DNA of 64,000 nt from Lachnoclostridium phytofermentans (lineage in GTDB: Bacteria > Bacillota > Clostridia > Lachnospirales > Lachnospiraceae). Location of the stretch: the NCBI RefSeq assembly GCF_000733755.1, contig NZ_JPOF01000003.1:1218501-1282500 (forward strand). Reading direction: 5' to 3'. The position numbers and the translations under genes are program-made. How positions within the stretch are numbered: position 1 is the first letter of the stretch; each line of letters opens with the position of its first letter. The notes beneath the pieces are model-generated. The model had not been told where the DNA came from and searched no databases. It worked only from the letters and a program-made list of their open reading frames with translations. Below are positions 52,062 to 61,247 of this stretch, piece by piece.

Positions 52062-53849
52062 ATGTATCGTTCACACATCTTAGTTTGTGGTGGAACCGGT
52101 TGTACTTCCTCCGGAAGTCAGCAGATTCTTAATGCGTTACAGACTGAAATCGAAAAAGCCGGCCTTAAAGAGGAGGTTGCTGTAGTTCAGACAGGTTGCC
52201 ACGGACTTTGCGCTTTGGGACCAATTATGTTGATTTATCCAGAAGGCACATTTTACTCCATGGTAAATGTAGACGATATCCCTGAAATCGTAACAGAACA
52301 CTTATTAAAGGGCAGAATTGTAAAACGTCTTCTCTATAACGAGACCGTTACAGAAGATGGTATCAAAGCATTAAACGAAACAGATTTTTATAAAAAACAA
52401 CACAGAATCGCTCTTCGTAATTGTGGTGTAATTAACCCTGAGAATATTGAAGAGTACATAGGAACAAGAGGCTACGAAGCACTTGGTAAGGTTCTTACTG
52501 AGATGACGCCAGATGATGTAATACAAGTCCTTTTAGACAGTGGATTACGTGGCCGTGGCGGCGGTGGATTCCCAACGGGATTAAAGTGGAAACTTGCAAA
52601 AGGAAACGATGCTGATCAAAAATACGTCTGTTGTAATGCCGATGAAGGTGATCCAGGTGCATTCATGGATCGTTCCGTATTAGAAGGTGACCCTCACGTA
52701 GTATTAGAGGCTATGGCAATTGCAGGTTATGCAATTGGAGCAGACCAAGGTTATATTTATGTTCGTGCAGAATACCCAATCGCAGTTGCTCGACTTGAAA
52801 TTGCAATTAAGCAAGCTAGAGAGTATGGACTTCTTGGAAAGAATATATTTGGAACTGATTTCTCCTTTGATGTTGGTCTTCGTCTAGGTGCTGGTGCTTT
52901 CGTTTGCGGTGAAGAAACTGCTCTTATGACCTCAATTGAAGGAAACCGTGGTGAACCTCGTCCACGTCCTCCATTTCCAGCACAAAAAGGCTTATTCCAG
53001 AAACCTACTATATTAAATAACGTAGAAACCTACGCTAACATTCCACAGATTATTTTAAATGGACCAGAATGGTTTGCCTCCATGGGTACAGAAAAGAGTA
53101 AGGGTACAAAAGTATTCGCTCTTGGTGGTAAAATTAAAAATACTGGTCTGGTTGAAATTCCTATGGGTACTACTCTCCGTGAAGTTGTAGAGCAAATCGG
53201 TGGTGGTATTCCAAATGGCAAAAAGTTTAAAGCTGCTCAAACTGGTGGCCCATCTGGCGGTTGTATTCCAGTAGAACATTTTGATATTCCAATTGATTAT
53301 GATAACCTTATTTCTATCGGTTCCATGATGGGTTCTGGTGGTCTTATCGTAATGGATGAAGATAACTGTATGGTTGACATCGCTAAATTCTTCCTTGAGT
53401 TTACAGTAGAGGAGTCTTGTGGCAAATGTACTCCTTGTCGAATCGGTACGAAGCGTATGCTTGAGATACTTGATAAGATTACAAAAGGAAATGGTACCTT
53501 AGAGGATTTAGATAAGTTAGAAGAACTTTGTTACTATATCAAAGATAATTCTCTTTGCGGTCTTGGTCAGACAGCTCCTAACCCTGTATTATCCACACTT
53601 CGCTACTTTAGAGAGGAATATGTTGCACATGTAGTAGATAAGAAGTGTCCAGCAGGTGTATGTAAATCCTTATTATCCTATACTATCGATGCAGACAAGT
53701 GTAAGGGATGTACTTTATGTGCACGTACTTGTCCAAATGGTGCAATCGAGGGTAAAGTTCGTGAAGCTCATGTTATCTTGCAAGAAAAGTGTATTAAGTG
53801 TGGAGCTTGTATGGAAAAATGTAAATTCGGCGCAATCAGTAAGAAATAA
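52062..53849 (+). CDS. hydB: NuoF/HydB-like NAD(H)- and FMN-binding hydrogenase subunit
   Basis: 595 residues. N-terminal thioredoxin-like [2Fe-2S] domain (CGGTGCTSSGS, TGCHGLC). NuoF core with GRGGGGFPTGLKWK and CNADEGDPGAFMDRS (NADH/FMN), GAGAFVCGEETALM, and the [4Fe-4S] motif ESCGKCTPCRIGTKRM. The C-terminus adds two [4Fe-4S] motifs (CKGCTLCARTCP, CIKCGACMEKCK). It links NAD(H) to the ferredoxin and H2 reactions of the complex. GAGGAGG precedes the ATG. Confidence 0.95.
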   Translation: MYRSHILVCGGTGCTSSGSQQILNALQTEIEKAGLKEEVAVVQTGCHGLCALGPIMLIYPEGTFYSMVNVDDIPEIVTEHLLKGRIVKRLLYNETVTEDGIKALNETDFYKKQHRIALRNCGVINPENIEEYIGTRGYEALGKVLTEMTPDDVIQVLLDSGLRGRGGGGFPTGLKWKLAKGNDADQKYVCCNADEGDPGAFMDRSVLEGDPHVVLEAMAIAGYAIGADQGYIYVRAEYPIAVARLEIAIKQAREYGLLGKNIFGTDFSFDVGLRLGAGAFVCGEETALMTSIEGNRGEPRPRPPFPAQKGLFQKPTILNNVETYANIPQIILNGPEWFASMGTEKSKGTKVFALGGKIKNTGLVEIPMGTTLREVVEQIGGGIPNGKKFKAAQTGGPSGGCIPVEHFDIPIDYDNLISIGSMMGSGGLIVMDEDNCMVDIAKFFLEFTVEESCGKCTPCRIGTKRMLEILDKITKGNGTLEDLDKLEELCYYIKDNSLCGLGQTAPNPVLSTLRYFREEYVAHVVDKKCPAGVCKSLLSYTIDADKCKGCTLCARTCPNGAIEGKVREAHVILQEKCIKCGACMEKCKFGAISKK

Positions 53850-53873
53850 ATGGCAGAATGGAGGTTATAATTA

Positions 53874-55619
53874 ATGGCGAATATTAATATAAAAATCAAC
53901 GGCATGGAAGTCTCTGCTCCAGCAGGTTCGACCATCTTAGAAGCTGCCAGATTAGCTCATATTGAAATTCCAACTCTTTGTTATTTAAAAGAAATCAACG
54001 AGATTGGTGCTTGCCGTATCTGTGTAGTAGAAGTAAAAGGTGCACGAAGCTTAGTAGCTTCTTGTGTATATCCTATAAACGAGGGTATGGAGGTGTTTAC
54101 CAACACTCCTAAAGTTTTAAAATCAAGAAAAAGAACCCTGCAATTAATTCTTTCTAACCATGATAGAAGATGTCTCTCCTGTGTAAGAAGTGGGGATTGT
54201 GAGTTGCAAAAATTATGTAAGGATCTTGGCGTTGAGGATGAATCCCTCTACGATGGCGAGAAAGGAATCTATGAGCTCGATGAATCCGCAGCTCATATGG
54301 TTCGTGATAACAATAAATGTATTCTCTGTAGACGTTGCTCTGCTGTCTGTTCTCAAACACAGGGAATCGGAGTAATTGGAGCAAACGAAAGAGGATTTAA
54401 GACTAACATCGGTTCCGCATTTGAGATGGGTCTTGGAGAAACAAGTTGCGTATCTTGTGGTCAGTGTATCGCTGTCTGTCCAACCGGAGCTCTTTATGAG
54501 AAAGATAGCGTTGATGAAGTATTAGAAGCAATTGCAGATCCAGAGAAATTTGTATTCGTACAAACTGCTCCAGCTGTACGTGCAGGACTTGGAGAAGCAT
54601 TTGGACTTCCAATTGGAACGAATGTCGAAGGTCAAATGATTGCTGCTCTTCGTCGTGTTGGTTTTGACAAAGTATTCGATACAAACTTCAGCGCTGACTT
54701 AACTATTATGGAGGAAGCAACAGAATTTCTTGATCGTGTACAAAATGGTGGCGTATTACCATTAATTACTTCCTGTTCTCCAGGATGGATAAAATACTGC
54801 GAGCACTACTTCCCAGAGATGACAGAAAACTTAAGTTCCTGTAAGTCTCCACAGCAGATGTTTGGTGCTATTGCAAAAACTTACTATGCAAAGAAGCTCG
54901 GTATTGACCCAGAGAAGATGGTTAGCGTAAGTATTATGCCATGTACTGCAAAGAAATTTGAGCTTGGTCGTGACGATCAATCCGCAGCCGGTGTTCCAGA
55001 TGTTGACTATTCTTTAACTGTTCGTGAGCTTGCAAGACTTATTGATAAGGTTGGCCTTAACTTCTTATCCTTACCAGAGGAACAGTTTGACAATCCACTT
55101 GGTATCTCCACTGGTGCTGCTGTTATCTTTGGTGCAACTGGTGGTGTTATGGAAGCCGCTCTTCGTACCGCAGTTTGGAAGTTAACTGGTGAGAATAATG
55201 ATTCTCCAATTGAATTTACGGAGGTTCGTGGAGTACAAGGAATTAAAGAAGCAACCTTCCATGTTGCTGGAATGGATGTTAACGTCGCTGTCGCTTCCGG
55301 ACTTTCTAATGCCAGAGAACTACTTCTTAAAGTGAAGTCAGGAGAAGCAAACTACCACTTTATCGAAATTATGGGATGTCCAGGTGGTTGTGTCAATGGC
55401 GGTGGACAGCCACAGGTACCGGCAAGCATTCGTAATTTCACAGACATCCGTGCACTTCGTGCCAAAGTGTTATATGATGCAGATGCTGCAAACCCAGTTC
55501 GTAAGTCACATGAAAATAAGGCAGTGATGAAACTCTATGAAGAGTTCCTTGGTGCTCCTGGAAGCCATAAGGCGCATGATATCTTGCATACGACTTATGT
55601 AAAGAGAACCATTAACTAA
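53874..55619 (+). CDS. hydA: [FeFe]-hydrogenase catalytic subunit HydA
   Basis: 581 residues. N-terminal [2Fe-2S] domain (ACRICVVEV), His-Cys motif HDRRCLSCVRSGDC, two [4Fe-4S] motifs (CILCRRCSAVC, CVSCGQCIAVCP), then the H-cluster domain. Its motifs are TSCSPGW (L1), MPCTAKKFE (L2) and EIMGCPGGCVNGGGQP (L3). The second cysteine of the common TSCCP is serine here. It reduces protons or oxidises H2 in the cytoplasm, probably in an NAD- and ferredoxin-linked (electron-bifurcating) complex with HydB and HydC. Last gene of the operon. Confidence 0.94.
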   Translation: MANINIKINGMEVSAPAGSTILEAARLAHIEIPTLCYLKEINEIGACRICVVEVKGARSLVASCVYPINEGMEVFTNTPKVLKSRKRTLQLILSNHDRRCLSCVRSGDCELQKLCKDLGVEDESLYDGEKGIYELDESAAHMVRDNNKCILCRRCSAVCSQTQGIGVIGANERGFKTNIGSAFEMGLGETSCVSCGQCIAVCPTGALYEKDSVDEVLEAIADPEKFVFVQTAPAVRAGLGEAFGLPIGTNVEGQMIAALRRVGFDKVFDTNFSADLTIMEEATEFLDRVQNGGVLPLITSCSPGWIKYCEHYFPEMTENLSSCKSPQQMFGAIAKTYYAKKLGIDPEKMVSVSIMPCTAKKFELGRDDQSAAGVPDVDYSLTVRELARLIDKVGLNFLSLPEEQFDNPLGISTGAAVIFGATGGVMEAALRTAVWKLTGENNDSPIEFTEVRGVQGIKEATFHVAGMDVNVAVASGLSNARELLLKVKSGEANYHFIEIMGCPGGCVNGGGQPQVPASIRNFTDIRALRAKVLYDADAANPVRKSHENKAVMKLYEEFLGAPGSHKAHDILHTTYVKRTIN

Positions 55620-55637
55620 GTTCAATTAATTAAAATA

Positions 55638-55679
55638 AAAAAATGTCTCTGTACAGTTCAAACTGCAGAGACATTTTTT
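55638..55679 (+). terminator. Terminator of the rightward hydrogenase operon
   Basis: AAAAATGTCTCTG pairs with CAGAGACATTTTT, inner CAGTT/AACTG, ending in six T. Confidence 0.9.
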
Positions 55680-55698
55680 ATTTTTACCAGAACATATT

Positions 55699-55971
55699 TT
55701 ATTTACTTTTTTCCTTTGTCTCTTTACATAGCTCAAATATTCGATCCATATTGAGATTAAAAAAGAAATAATATTTACCATTAACTGAAAAATCATCTTT
55801 ATAGAATATTATTTCATTAGTTATGTTACCGTTCGTGTCTATCATAACGATTCCATAATCCCATCCTCCAGCTGGAAGCTTGATTGGTTTGTATACATAA
55901 TATCCTTCATTCAACAATTGAAATAACTCTTCCTTTTGTTCCATATCAAATGGAATTATAACTTTCGCCAT
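55699..55971 (-). CDS. Small protein of unknown function next to signal peptidase II-like gene
   Basis: 90 residues, no signal peptide or membrane helix. It starts MAKVIIPFDMEQKEELFQLL and contains VYKPIKLPAGGWDYGIVMID and DDFSVNGKYYFF. No known motif. It overlaps the upstream signal-peptidase-like gene by 16 bases, so the two are translationally coupled and may act together. Confidence 0.6.
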   Translation of the reverse strand: MAKVIIPFDMEQKEELFQLLNEGYYVYKPIKLPAGGWDYGIVMIDTNGNITNEIIFYKDDFSVNGKYYFFFNLNMDRIFELCKETKEKSK

Positions 55972-56486
55972 TTGCGAAAAGAAAAGTGAACAACGTCACG
56001 CATCCTAAAGTCCCTAATTAATTTATAATTCTTTATTACTGTAAAAACGAACAATACTTCAGCACCACTGATATAACAATCTTTTAAATCAAAAATAAAC
56101 CAATCAAACAGTAATATATAATCAAGACTGCCACCAAAGAATATCTTGTCTATAAGGCTGCAAATTGCTCCTGATAACAATAGTACATAAATGGTTTTAG
56201 GTAGTATTCCCTCCTGTTTTGCACAGTAAAGATAATACTGGTAGGTAAAGTAAGCAAACACTATCACAATAACATTAATCAGTATTGCAACCCAGGGAGA
56301 GCGAAAAATATCTAAATAATTCCCCAGATAGGATTGGTTCGTATTTACTTTGGGTTTGAAGGCAAATATTCCTCTTACTATCAGAAAGCTTTTATCAAAA
56401 TGATAATGTCGTATCATAGCCTTTATCACCTGATCAAGCGCTACTAACCCGCCAATTGTTATTCCTTTTTTTACGATTGGTTTCAA
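55956..56486 (-). CDS. Divergent signal peptidase II-like protein
   Basis: 176 residues with four hydrophobic helices, as in LspA. LDQVIKAMIRHY corresponds to the N-terminal motif. GAICSLIDKIFFGGSLDYI and FDLKDCYISGAE line up with the two catalytic-aspartate motifs (usual GNxxDR and FNxAD). The aspartates are kept, but both motif asparagines are lost (S and D). It may process a special lipoprotein or be inactive. A standard lspA is expected elsewhere in the genome. Confidence 0.75.
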   Translation of the reverse strand: MKPIVKKGITIGGLVALDQVIKAMIRHYHFDKSFLIVRGIFAFKPKVNTNQSYLGNYLDIFRSPWVAILINVIVIVFAYFTYQYYLYCAKQEGILPKTIYVLLLSGAICSLIDKIFFGGSLDYILLFDWFIFDLKDCYISGAEVLFVFTVIKNYKLIRDFRMRDVVHFSFRKWRKL

Positions 56487-56509
56487 GAAAAATTCTCCCC
56501 TCTTTCTAA

Positions 56510-56947
56510 TTAGAAACGAATTCTATATAAAACCTCTTCCTCCACCCATTCGCTATGTACCGGTTGAAATCCAAGTCTCTGATATAGTTTTCTCGCCTGA
56601 TTATTATCTGGCTCAAAACTAATATAGACCATCTTCTGACCTTTTTCCTCTTTCATATACTGCAAAAGCTGCTTCATTGCTTCTGCACCAAACCCCTTTG
56701 ATTGATACTTCTCATCAATCATAAACCGGATAATGAGATAGTGATACTCATCCGGATGCAGACAATACATTAAAAATCCAACCAACTCTTCTTCAAAGTA
56801 AATTGTCATTGGCATATAGTCCTTATGAATCTTTGCTTGTTCTAAAGAATAGTGGTTGGATACTAAGAAGCGGCGTTGGTCCTCTTTCACTTTTAGGTTA
56901 GTCACCGCATCGTAATTGGACTCTGTAATACCCCTAAGGGATACCAA
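56510..56947 (-). CDS. GNAT family acetyltransferase
   Basis: 145 residues from a TTG start (56945-56947) after GAGAGGG. YLIIRFMIDEKYQSKGFGAEAM is motif A with the acetyl-CoA loop (Q-x-K-G-x-G), and NQARKLYQRLGFQPV is motif B. Substrate unknown. It resembles SpeG-like amine acetyltransferases in layout (MIDEKYQSKGFG) but I would not assign one. Confidence 0.82.
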   Translation of the reverse strand: MVSLRGITESNYDAVTNLKVKEDQRRFLVSNHYSLEQAKIHKDYMPMTIYFEEELVGFLMYCLHPDEYHYLIIRFMIDEKYQSKGFGAEAMKQLLQYMKEEKGQKMVYISFEPDNNQARKLYQRLGFQPVHSEWVEEEVLYRIRF

Positions 56948-57098
56948 AGGCTACCCTCTCCTCTCGATATGATATTCATTCGGGAAATTCCCCGGATATT
57001 CTTTGGTAAGTTCTTATATTATATAGTTAAATATCCCCATTTGCAACAATCTCTTTTTTATCATCTCTATCTCTAATATTTTATTAGTATCTCTATCT

Positions 57099-57197
57099 CT
57101 TTTTCTAGATTACTATCTCTTTTACTATATCACTATCCCTTTTACTATATTACTATCGCGTTTACTAGATCGTATCCCTCTTACTAGATTACTATCC
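57099..57197. repeat. Tandem 20-base repeat, about five copies
   Basis: Consensus CTTTTACTAGATTACTATCC. Units begin at 57099, 57119, 57139, 57159 (19 bases) and 57178. Less regular TCTCTATC repeats continue to the left. The last unit overlaps the stop codon of the ABC membrane gene. Confidence 0.75.
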
Positions 57198-57842
57198 CTT
57201 TTGCTTCATCATCATTATAACATTTCGTTTGCCAATACAGCGATAAGAAATCCCCAACGCTATCAATATTACAGATGCAAATAGCAAATAGTATTTTTCT
57301 GTTAAACTATCTCTTAATAATGAAAATAGATAAAAGTTGCCCAGTTTCTTTCCAGCCCCATAAGATAGAATATAGTATAAAACAGGTATCATATAAGCGA
57401 TTGCTATATTATCGAATAGTGCGTAGAAGAAAATACCAAGCCCTCCTAAAAATAAAGCACTGATGATACCTCCAAAGTATAATTTCGCAAAATCAAATAC
57501 ACACTCTCCTTGTTTTAGGCAAATTAAAAAGATTGCCATTAAGATAAGTAAACAGACTAGTGCTTCTAGTAATCGAATAAGATGTACAGTAAGCATTGGT
57601 TCTTTCTTACTTGACAATAGATCTCGGATGTCCTTATCCTGATCAGGTAAAAATTGTGGGACAAAGAATACTACTCCAAGTAAGGATAAAAATAATTCAA
57701 CAATCCGTGCACTTTGCAGTTCATTTAAATTCTCTATACTCATAGCGAGAGGTGCCACAAGGCAAAGTAACATCCCTAACACCAGGTGGGGAAGCAAATG
57801 ATATCTAAAGTTGGTTTTTCCTATTGATACGTAACGCTCCAT
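57192..57842 (-). CDS. ABC-2-type membrane protein, hypothetical
   Basis: 216 residues with about six helices (for example VLGMLLCLVAPLAMSI and LFLGGLGIFFYALF). No recognised motif. It overlaps the preceding permease gene by 38 bases, and GGAGG lies 10 bases before its ATG, so it is part of the three-gene operon at 57192-59957, probably a second membrane subunit. Its C-terminus ends within a tandem repeat. Confidence 0.7.
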   Translation of the reverse strand: MERYVSIGKTNFRYHLLPHLVLGMLLCLVAPLAMSIENLNELQSARIVELFLSLLGVVFFVPQFLPDQDKDIRDLLSSKKEPMLTVHLIRLLEALVCLLILMAIFLICLKQGECVFDFAKLYFGGIISALFLGGLGIFFYALFDNIAIAYMIPVLYYILSYGAGKKLGNFYLFSLLRDSLTEKYYLLFASVILIALGISYRCIGKRNVIMMMKQKG

Positions 57843-59070
57843 GAGATAAGCTTCCTCCTTTTCTTCTCCAATGATAGATTCCTATGGTTAACACTATCAG
57901 TAGGATTGCTATTGCTGTATACATTACACGATTCCTAATAAGTTCAGGTAAGACCTCTTGATAGATGTTATAATTTCCAAAACTATTAAACCTTGGAATT
58001 AGGTTAAATCCAACCATACCAGTCAACGATCCTTGATTGGAATTAATGCTTAAAAACCACCAGATTCCCTGAACTAAAATAGCACTTGCACTTTTAGTAA
58101 GTTCTGTGAAGAAAAATCCGACTGATACCGTAAGTAATATTGTAGGAGTCAGCCACCATAACACAACCCTAATAAGTGTAAAGAAATTTTCACTTTGCCC
58201 TACTGCCTTCATACTATACTGAGTTTGAAGAGTTGGAGAGATTGCTAATAAAAGAAGAGGAAGTAATGCCATAACAATTGTAGATAAGTAGCGGCTTAAA
58301 ATAATACACGAAGACGCTGCTTGTTTGGAATCAATTACTTGAACTGCTTTCGCCCTGCGATCCCTAAGGCCTCTAGAAACTGCTAAGAACACTGGTAGAA
58401 TGGCAAGTAAGATTCCCATATAGTCGCAAAACTGTCTTGCATAAGCATTTCCAATACCATCTTCCTTGATAAGTTCTTCATACTCACTAAGCGCCTGTTC
58501 ATATGTCTTAGGTACATAGGCACTCGTTTTTATCTTTTCCGTCTGGTAGTCACTACCGCCTCCAATTAACTCATCAATCTGTTCCATCTGGCTGCAGAAT
58601 TCTTGAAAACTTATGCTATCTAATGGCGCTATCTCTAGATCAAGCTGGTTTGCCATAATCATAGTACCATTCTTCAGCGCGTCTTCTTGAATCTGATTAT
58701 TTTTTTCTTCCCATTTTATCCTTAATTCCGAGATCTCATATCCTGTAATATCTTCAATGATTTCTCCTATTTTTTCCTGTTTTTTTTCACTTAATACAAC
58801 ATTTTTAAGGAACCCGAAAGGATATGTTTTATATTGATTATCAAAAAACTCTTGAAGCAATCCCTTCGTTGTCATCTCCATCATCAATCGTTCCTCTGTA
58901 CTGTAAGTAAAACCATAACTTTGGGCACCTGGCTTTGGCTTTGTAACTCCGTTATATTCTCCCATTTGCGTAATATAAAATAAGATTAAACAGGCAATAA
59001 ACAGATAATACAGCATACTTTTTGCTATCTGGATACATTCGATTTTACATAGGGTTAAAAAGTTTTTCAT
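57805..59070 (-). CDS. ABC-2-type permease with large extracytoplasmic domain
   Basis: 421 residues. One N-terminal helix (about 14-34), an external domain of about 170 residues, then five helices. The start at 59068-59070 (MKNFLTLCKIECIQIAKSML) follows GGGGGGAG and overlaps the ATPase stop codon by 4 bases (ATGA). Membrane component of the exporter with the ATPase at 59067-59957; substrate unknown. Confidence 0.78.
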   Translation of the reverse strand: MKNFLTLCKIECIQIAKSMLYYLFIACLILFYITQMGEYNGVTKPKPGAQSYGFTYSTEERLMMEMTTKGLLQEFFDNQYKTYPFGFLKNVVLSEKKQEKIGEIIEDITGYEISELRIKWEEKNNQIQEDALKNGTMIMANQLDLEIAPLDSISFQEFCSQMEQIDELIGGGSDYQTEKIKTSAYVPKTYEQALSEYEELIKEDGIGNAYARQFCDYMGILLAILPVFLAVSRGLRDRRAKAVQVIDSKQAASSCIILSRYLSTIVMALLPLLLLAISPTLQTQYSMKAVGQSENFFTLIRVVLWWLTPTILLTVSVGFFFTELTKSASAILVQGIWWFLSINSNQGSLTGMVGFNLIPRFNSFGNYNIYQEVLPELIRNRVMYTAIAILLIVLTIGIYHWRRKGGSLSHGALRINRKNQL

Positions 59071-59957
59071 ACTTTCTCCCCCCTTGCCTGATTCATCAAC
59101 CACATATAAGCATCTTCTACATTAGGCTCTACCAAAATAGCATTTGAAGGGTTTGAAGGATTATTCTCTGGGACTACGTATCGTACTGTAACCTTATTCC
59201 CCATCGTTAACATACCAGTCACTACAAAAGTTTTCTTAAGTTCCTCTAACTCCATTCTTGAGATCTCCGAAGAATAGATTTTCCCTCGCGCCTGCATCAG
59301 TAGATTCGCTACTGTACCGTGATAGATGATTTCTCCTTCATCCATGACCGCTATTTGCTCACATGTAGCTTCAATATCACCAACAATATGGGTCGAGAGA
59401 AGCACAATCCTGTCTTTCGCTATCTCACTAAGAAGATTTCTGAAACGTACTCTTTCTTCCGGATCAAGACCTGCTGTTGGCTCATCGACAATTAATACTT
59501 TCGGATTATGGAGAATCGCTTGTGCTATTCCAAGCCTTCTTCTCATTCCACCTGACATCGCTTTTACTTTCATTTTTCTATTATTTAAGAGGTTTACTTG
59601 TTCTAAAAGGTAAGGTATCCTCTCCTTCCTCTCCTTCTTTGTTAGGCCCGAAAGGACACCAAGGTAATCCATCGCATCGTAAGCACTCATGGATCCATAC
59701 ATCGAGAAATCTTGAGGAAGATAACCTATCATGCTTCTTATTTTTTTCGATTCCGTAATTGGTATACCGCATATTTCCACGGTGCCACCAGTCTGTGAAT
59801 GAAGTGTAGCTAATACCTTCATTAGTGTTGTTTTCCCCGCCCCATTCTTTCCAAGCAAGCCAAACATACCTTCTGTTATAGTGAGGTTAACATTTTTTAA
59901 TGCCTGCTTCGTTCCATAGAATTTATTAACGTTTTTTAGTATTATTTTAGTTTCCAT
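59067..59957 (-). CDS. ABC transporter ATP-binding protein
   Basis: 296 residues. Walker A LLGKNGAGKTT, signature MSGGMRRRLG, Walker B VLIVDEPTAGLDPEE and H-loop LSTHIV are intact. CcmA/NatA-like exporter ATPase. Gene order ATPase, permease, membrane protein, with overlaps, indicates one transporter. A two-component system is encoded just upstream on the same strand (gap 102 bases), so regulation by it is plausible. Confidence 0.9.
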   Translation of the reverse strand: METKIILKNVNKFYGTKQALKNVNLTITEGMFGLLGKNGAGKTTLMKVLATLHSQTGGTVEICGIPITESKKIRSMIGYLPQDFSMYGSMSAYDAMDYLGVLSGLTKKERKERIPYLLEQVNLLNNRKMKVKAMSGGMRRRLGIAQAILHNPKVLIVDEPTAGLDPEERVRFRNLLSEIAKDRIVLLSTHIVGDIEATCEQIAVMDEGEIIYHGTVANLLMQARGKIYSSEISRMELEELKKTFVVTGMLTMGNKVTVRYVVPENNPSNPSNAILVEPNVEDAYMWLMNQARGEKV

Positions 59958-60059
59958 ACGACTCCTATCTGCTCAATGCGTTTGTATTGAAACGATTCTT
60001 TATTGTAAGCTTCGTCCCTGTTATAGATATAGAATACGATAGAAATCTCTACAAAAACT

Positions 60060-61247
60060 CTACAAAATCAAAAAATCTGCGCAAACGATAGCCCCACCCT
60101 TCATACTATTACTAAAGCTGATATTTCCTCCATGCTTTTCACACAATAACTTACATATCGTGAGTCCGATGCCAAAATGGTCTAAGTCACCAGAACTATC
60201 TGTATAGTAAGGTCTTTGAGCTTGATATAGTTCTTCCGGGGTAAATCCTCTTCCATCATCTCGGACATATAAATGCAATGTATCATTTTCACGCTCCAAA
60301 AGAACATCAATCGTAGAATTTCCGTATCTGATTGCATTCGATAATAAGTTTTCCGCAACTTCTAGAATAACATGTTCATCGAAGTAACATTCTTTTTCAT
60401 CCACATTATTTGTTACCTTTATATCGATTGGATGAACCTGCATTAACCCTTTCGCTGTTCTTAGTAAAGCTTCCACTAAAACATCTGTGTTCCCTTTTTT
60501 CTTCGTCACCTCCATTGAATCGAAGGTGTGAATCTCCTTCATAGTCTCAGAAAACCGCTTAAGCCTAGTTAATTGATCTTGTACTAAAGATAAGGTACTC
60601 ATTAGTTTTTCTTCACTTATCTTTCCTATAGGGTAATATTTCTTTAATAAGTCCGTGTACCCCTGCATCACAGTGATCGGTGTACGTAAATCATGTGCGA
60701 ATGCTGCATTTAGACTTCTTTGATCTTCCATTAACCCCCAAACTATCTTTTGATTCTTTATTAATTGCTTTCTCATCTCATTAAAGGCAGCACAGATTTC
60801 ACCCATTTCATCACCGCTCTCATACTGGCATTCATAACTTAAGTCATTTCTTCCAATACGTGCTGCTTCTTCCCGTAGTATCTTAATTGGCTCACTTAAT
60901 TTATTCCGATAAAACATACTTGTTGTGATAAGAATAGCTAAAACTGAATATAGTAAAAGTGAGACTGGCTGTAGGATTTCAAAAAATAACAGGAGATTTT
61001 GGTCTTCTTTCGAAATTTCAGCGCCTGAAGAAAAATAACTAACATCACCAATCATATGATATCCCTCCATCACCTGATACTTTGATAATATTAAATTCCT
61101 CCAACTTTCACAAAACATCACGGTTGCTGTAAAGCAAATGATAACACCAATAATTGCAAGGATAATATAAATCCCTAAGGTCCTCCTTAGGGATGAATTT
61201 TTTAGCGTTTGTTTTAACTTTTCTATTTTTTCTTCTATATAGTCCAT
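60060..61247 (-). CDS. Sensor histidine kinase
   Basis: 395 residues. Two transmembrane helices (about 22-45 and 90-112) enclose a short external loop. HAMP (about 113-165), then H-box FAHDLRTPITVMQGY with the phosphorylated histidine, N box ENLLSNAIRYG, G1 DDGRGF and G2 HFGIGLTICKLLCEKHGG. Start at 61245-61247 after GGAG; the gene overlaps the response regulator by 13 bases. The signal is unknown. Confidence 0.9.
   Translation of the reverse strand: MDYIEEKIEKLKQTLKNSSLRRTLGIYIILAIIGVIICFTATVMFCESWRNLILSKYQVMEGYHMIGDVSYFSSGAEISKEDQNLLLFFEILQPVSLLLYSVLAILITTSMFYRNKLSEPIKILREEAARIGRNDLSYECQYESGDEMGEICAAFNEMRKQLIKNQKIVWGLMEDQRSLNAAFAHDLRTPITVMQGYTDLLKKYYPIGKISEEKLMSTLSLVQDQLTRLKRFSETMKEIHTFDSMEVTKKKGNTDVLVEALLRTAKGLMQVHPIDIKVTNNVDEKECYFDEHVILEVAENLLSNAIRYGNSTIDVLLERENDTLHLYVRDDGRGFTPEELYQAQRPYYTDSSGDLDHFGIGLTICKLLCEKHGGNISFSNSMKGGAIVCADFLIL

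Noticed and set aside
57061-57197. Possible CRISPR array
   Set aside because: The 20-base units are contiguous, without unique spacers, and no cas genes are nearby.
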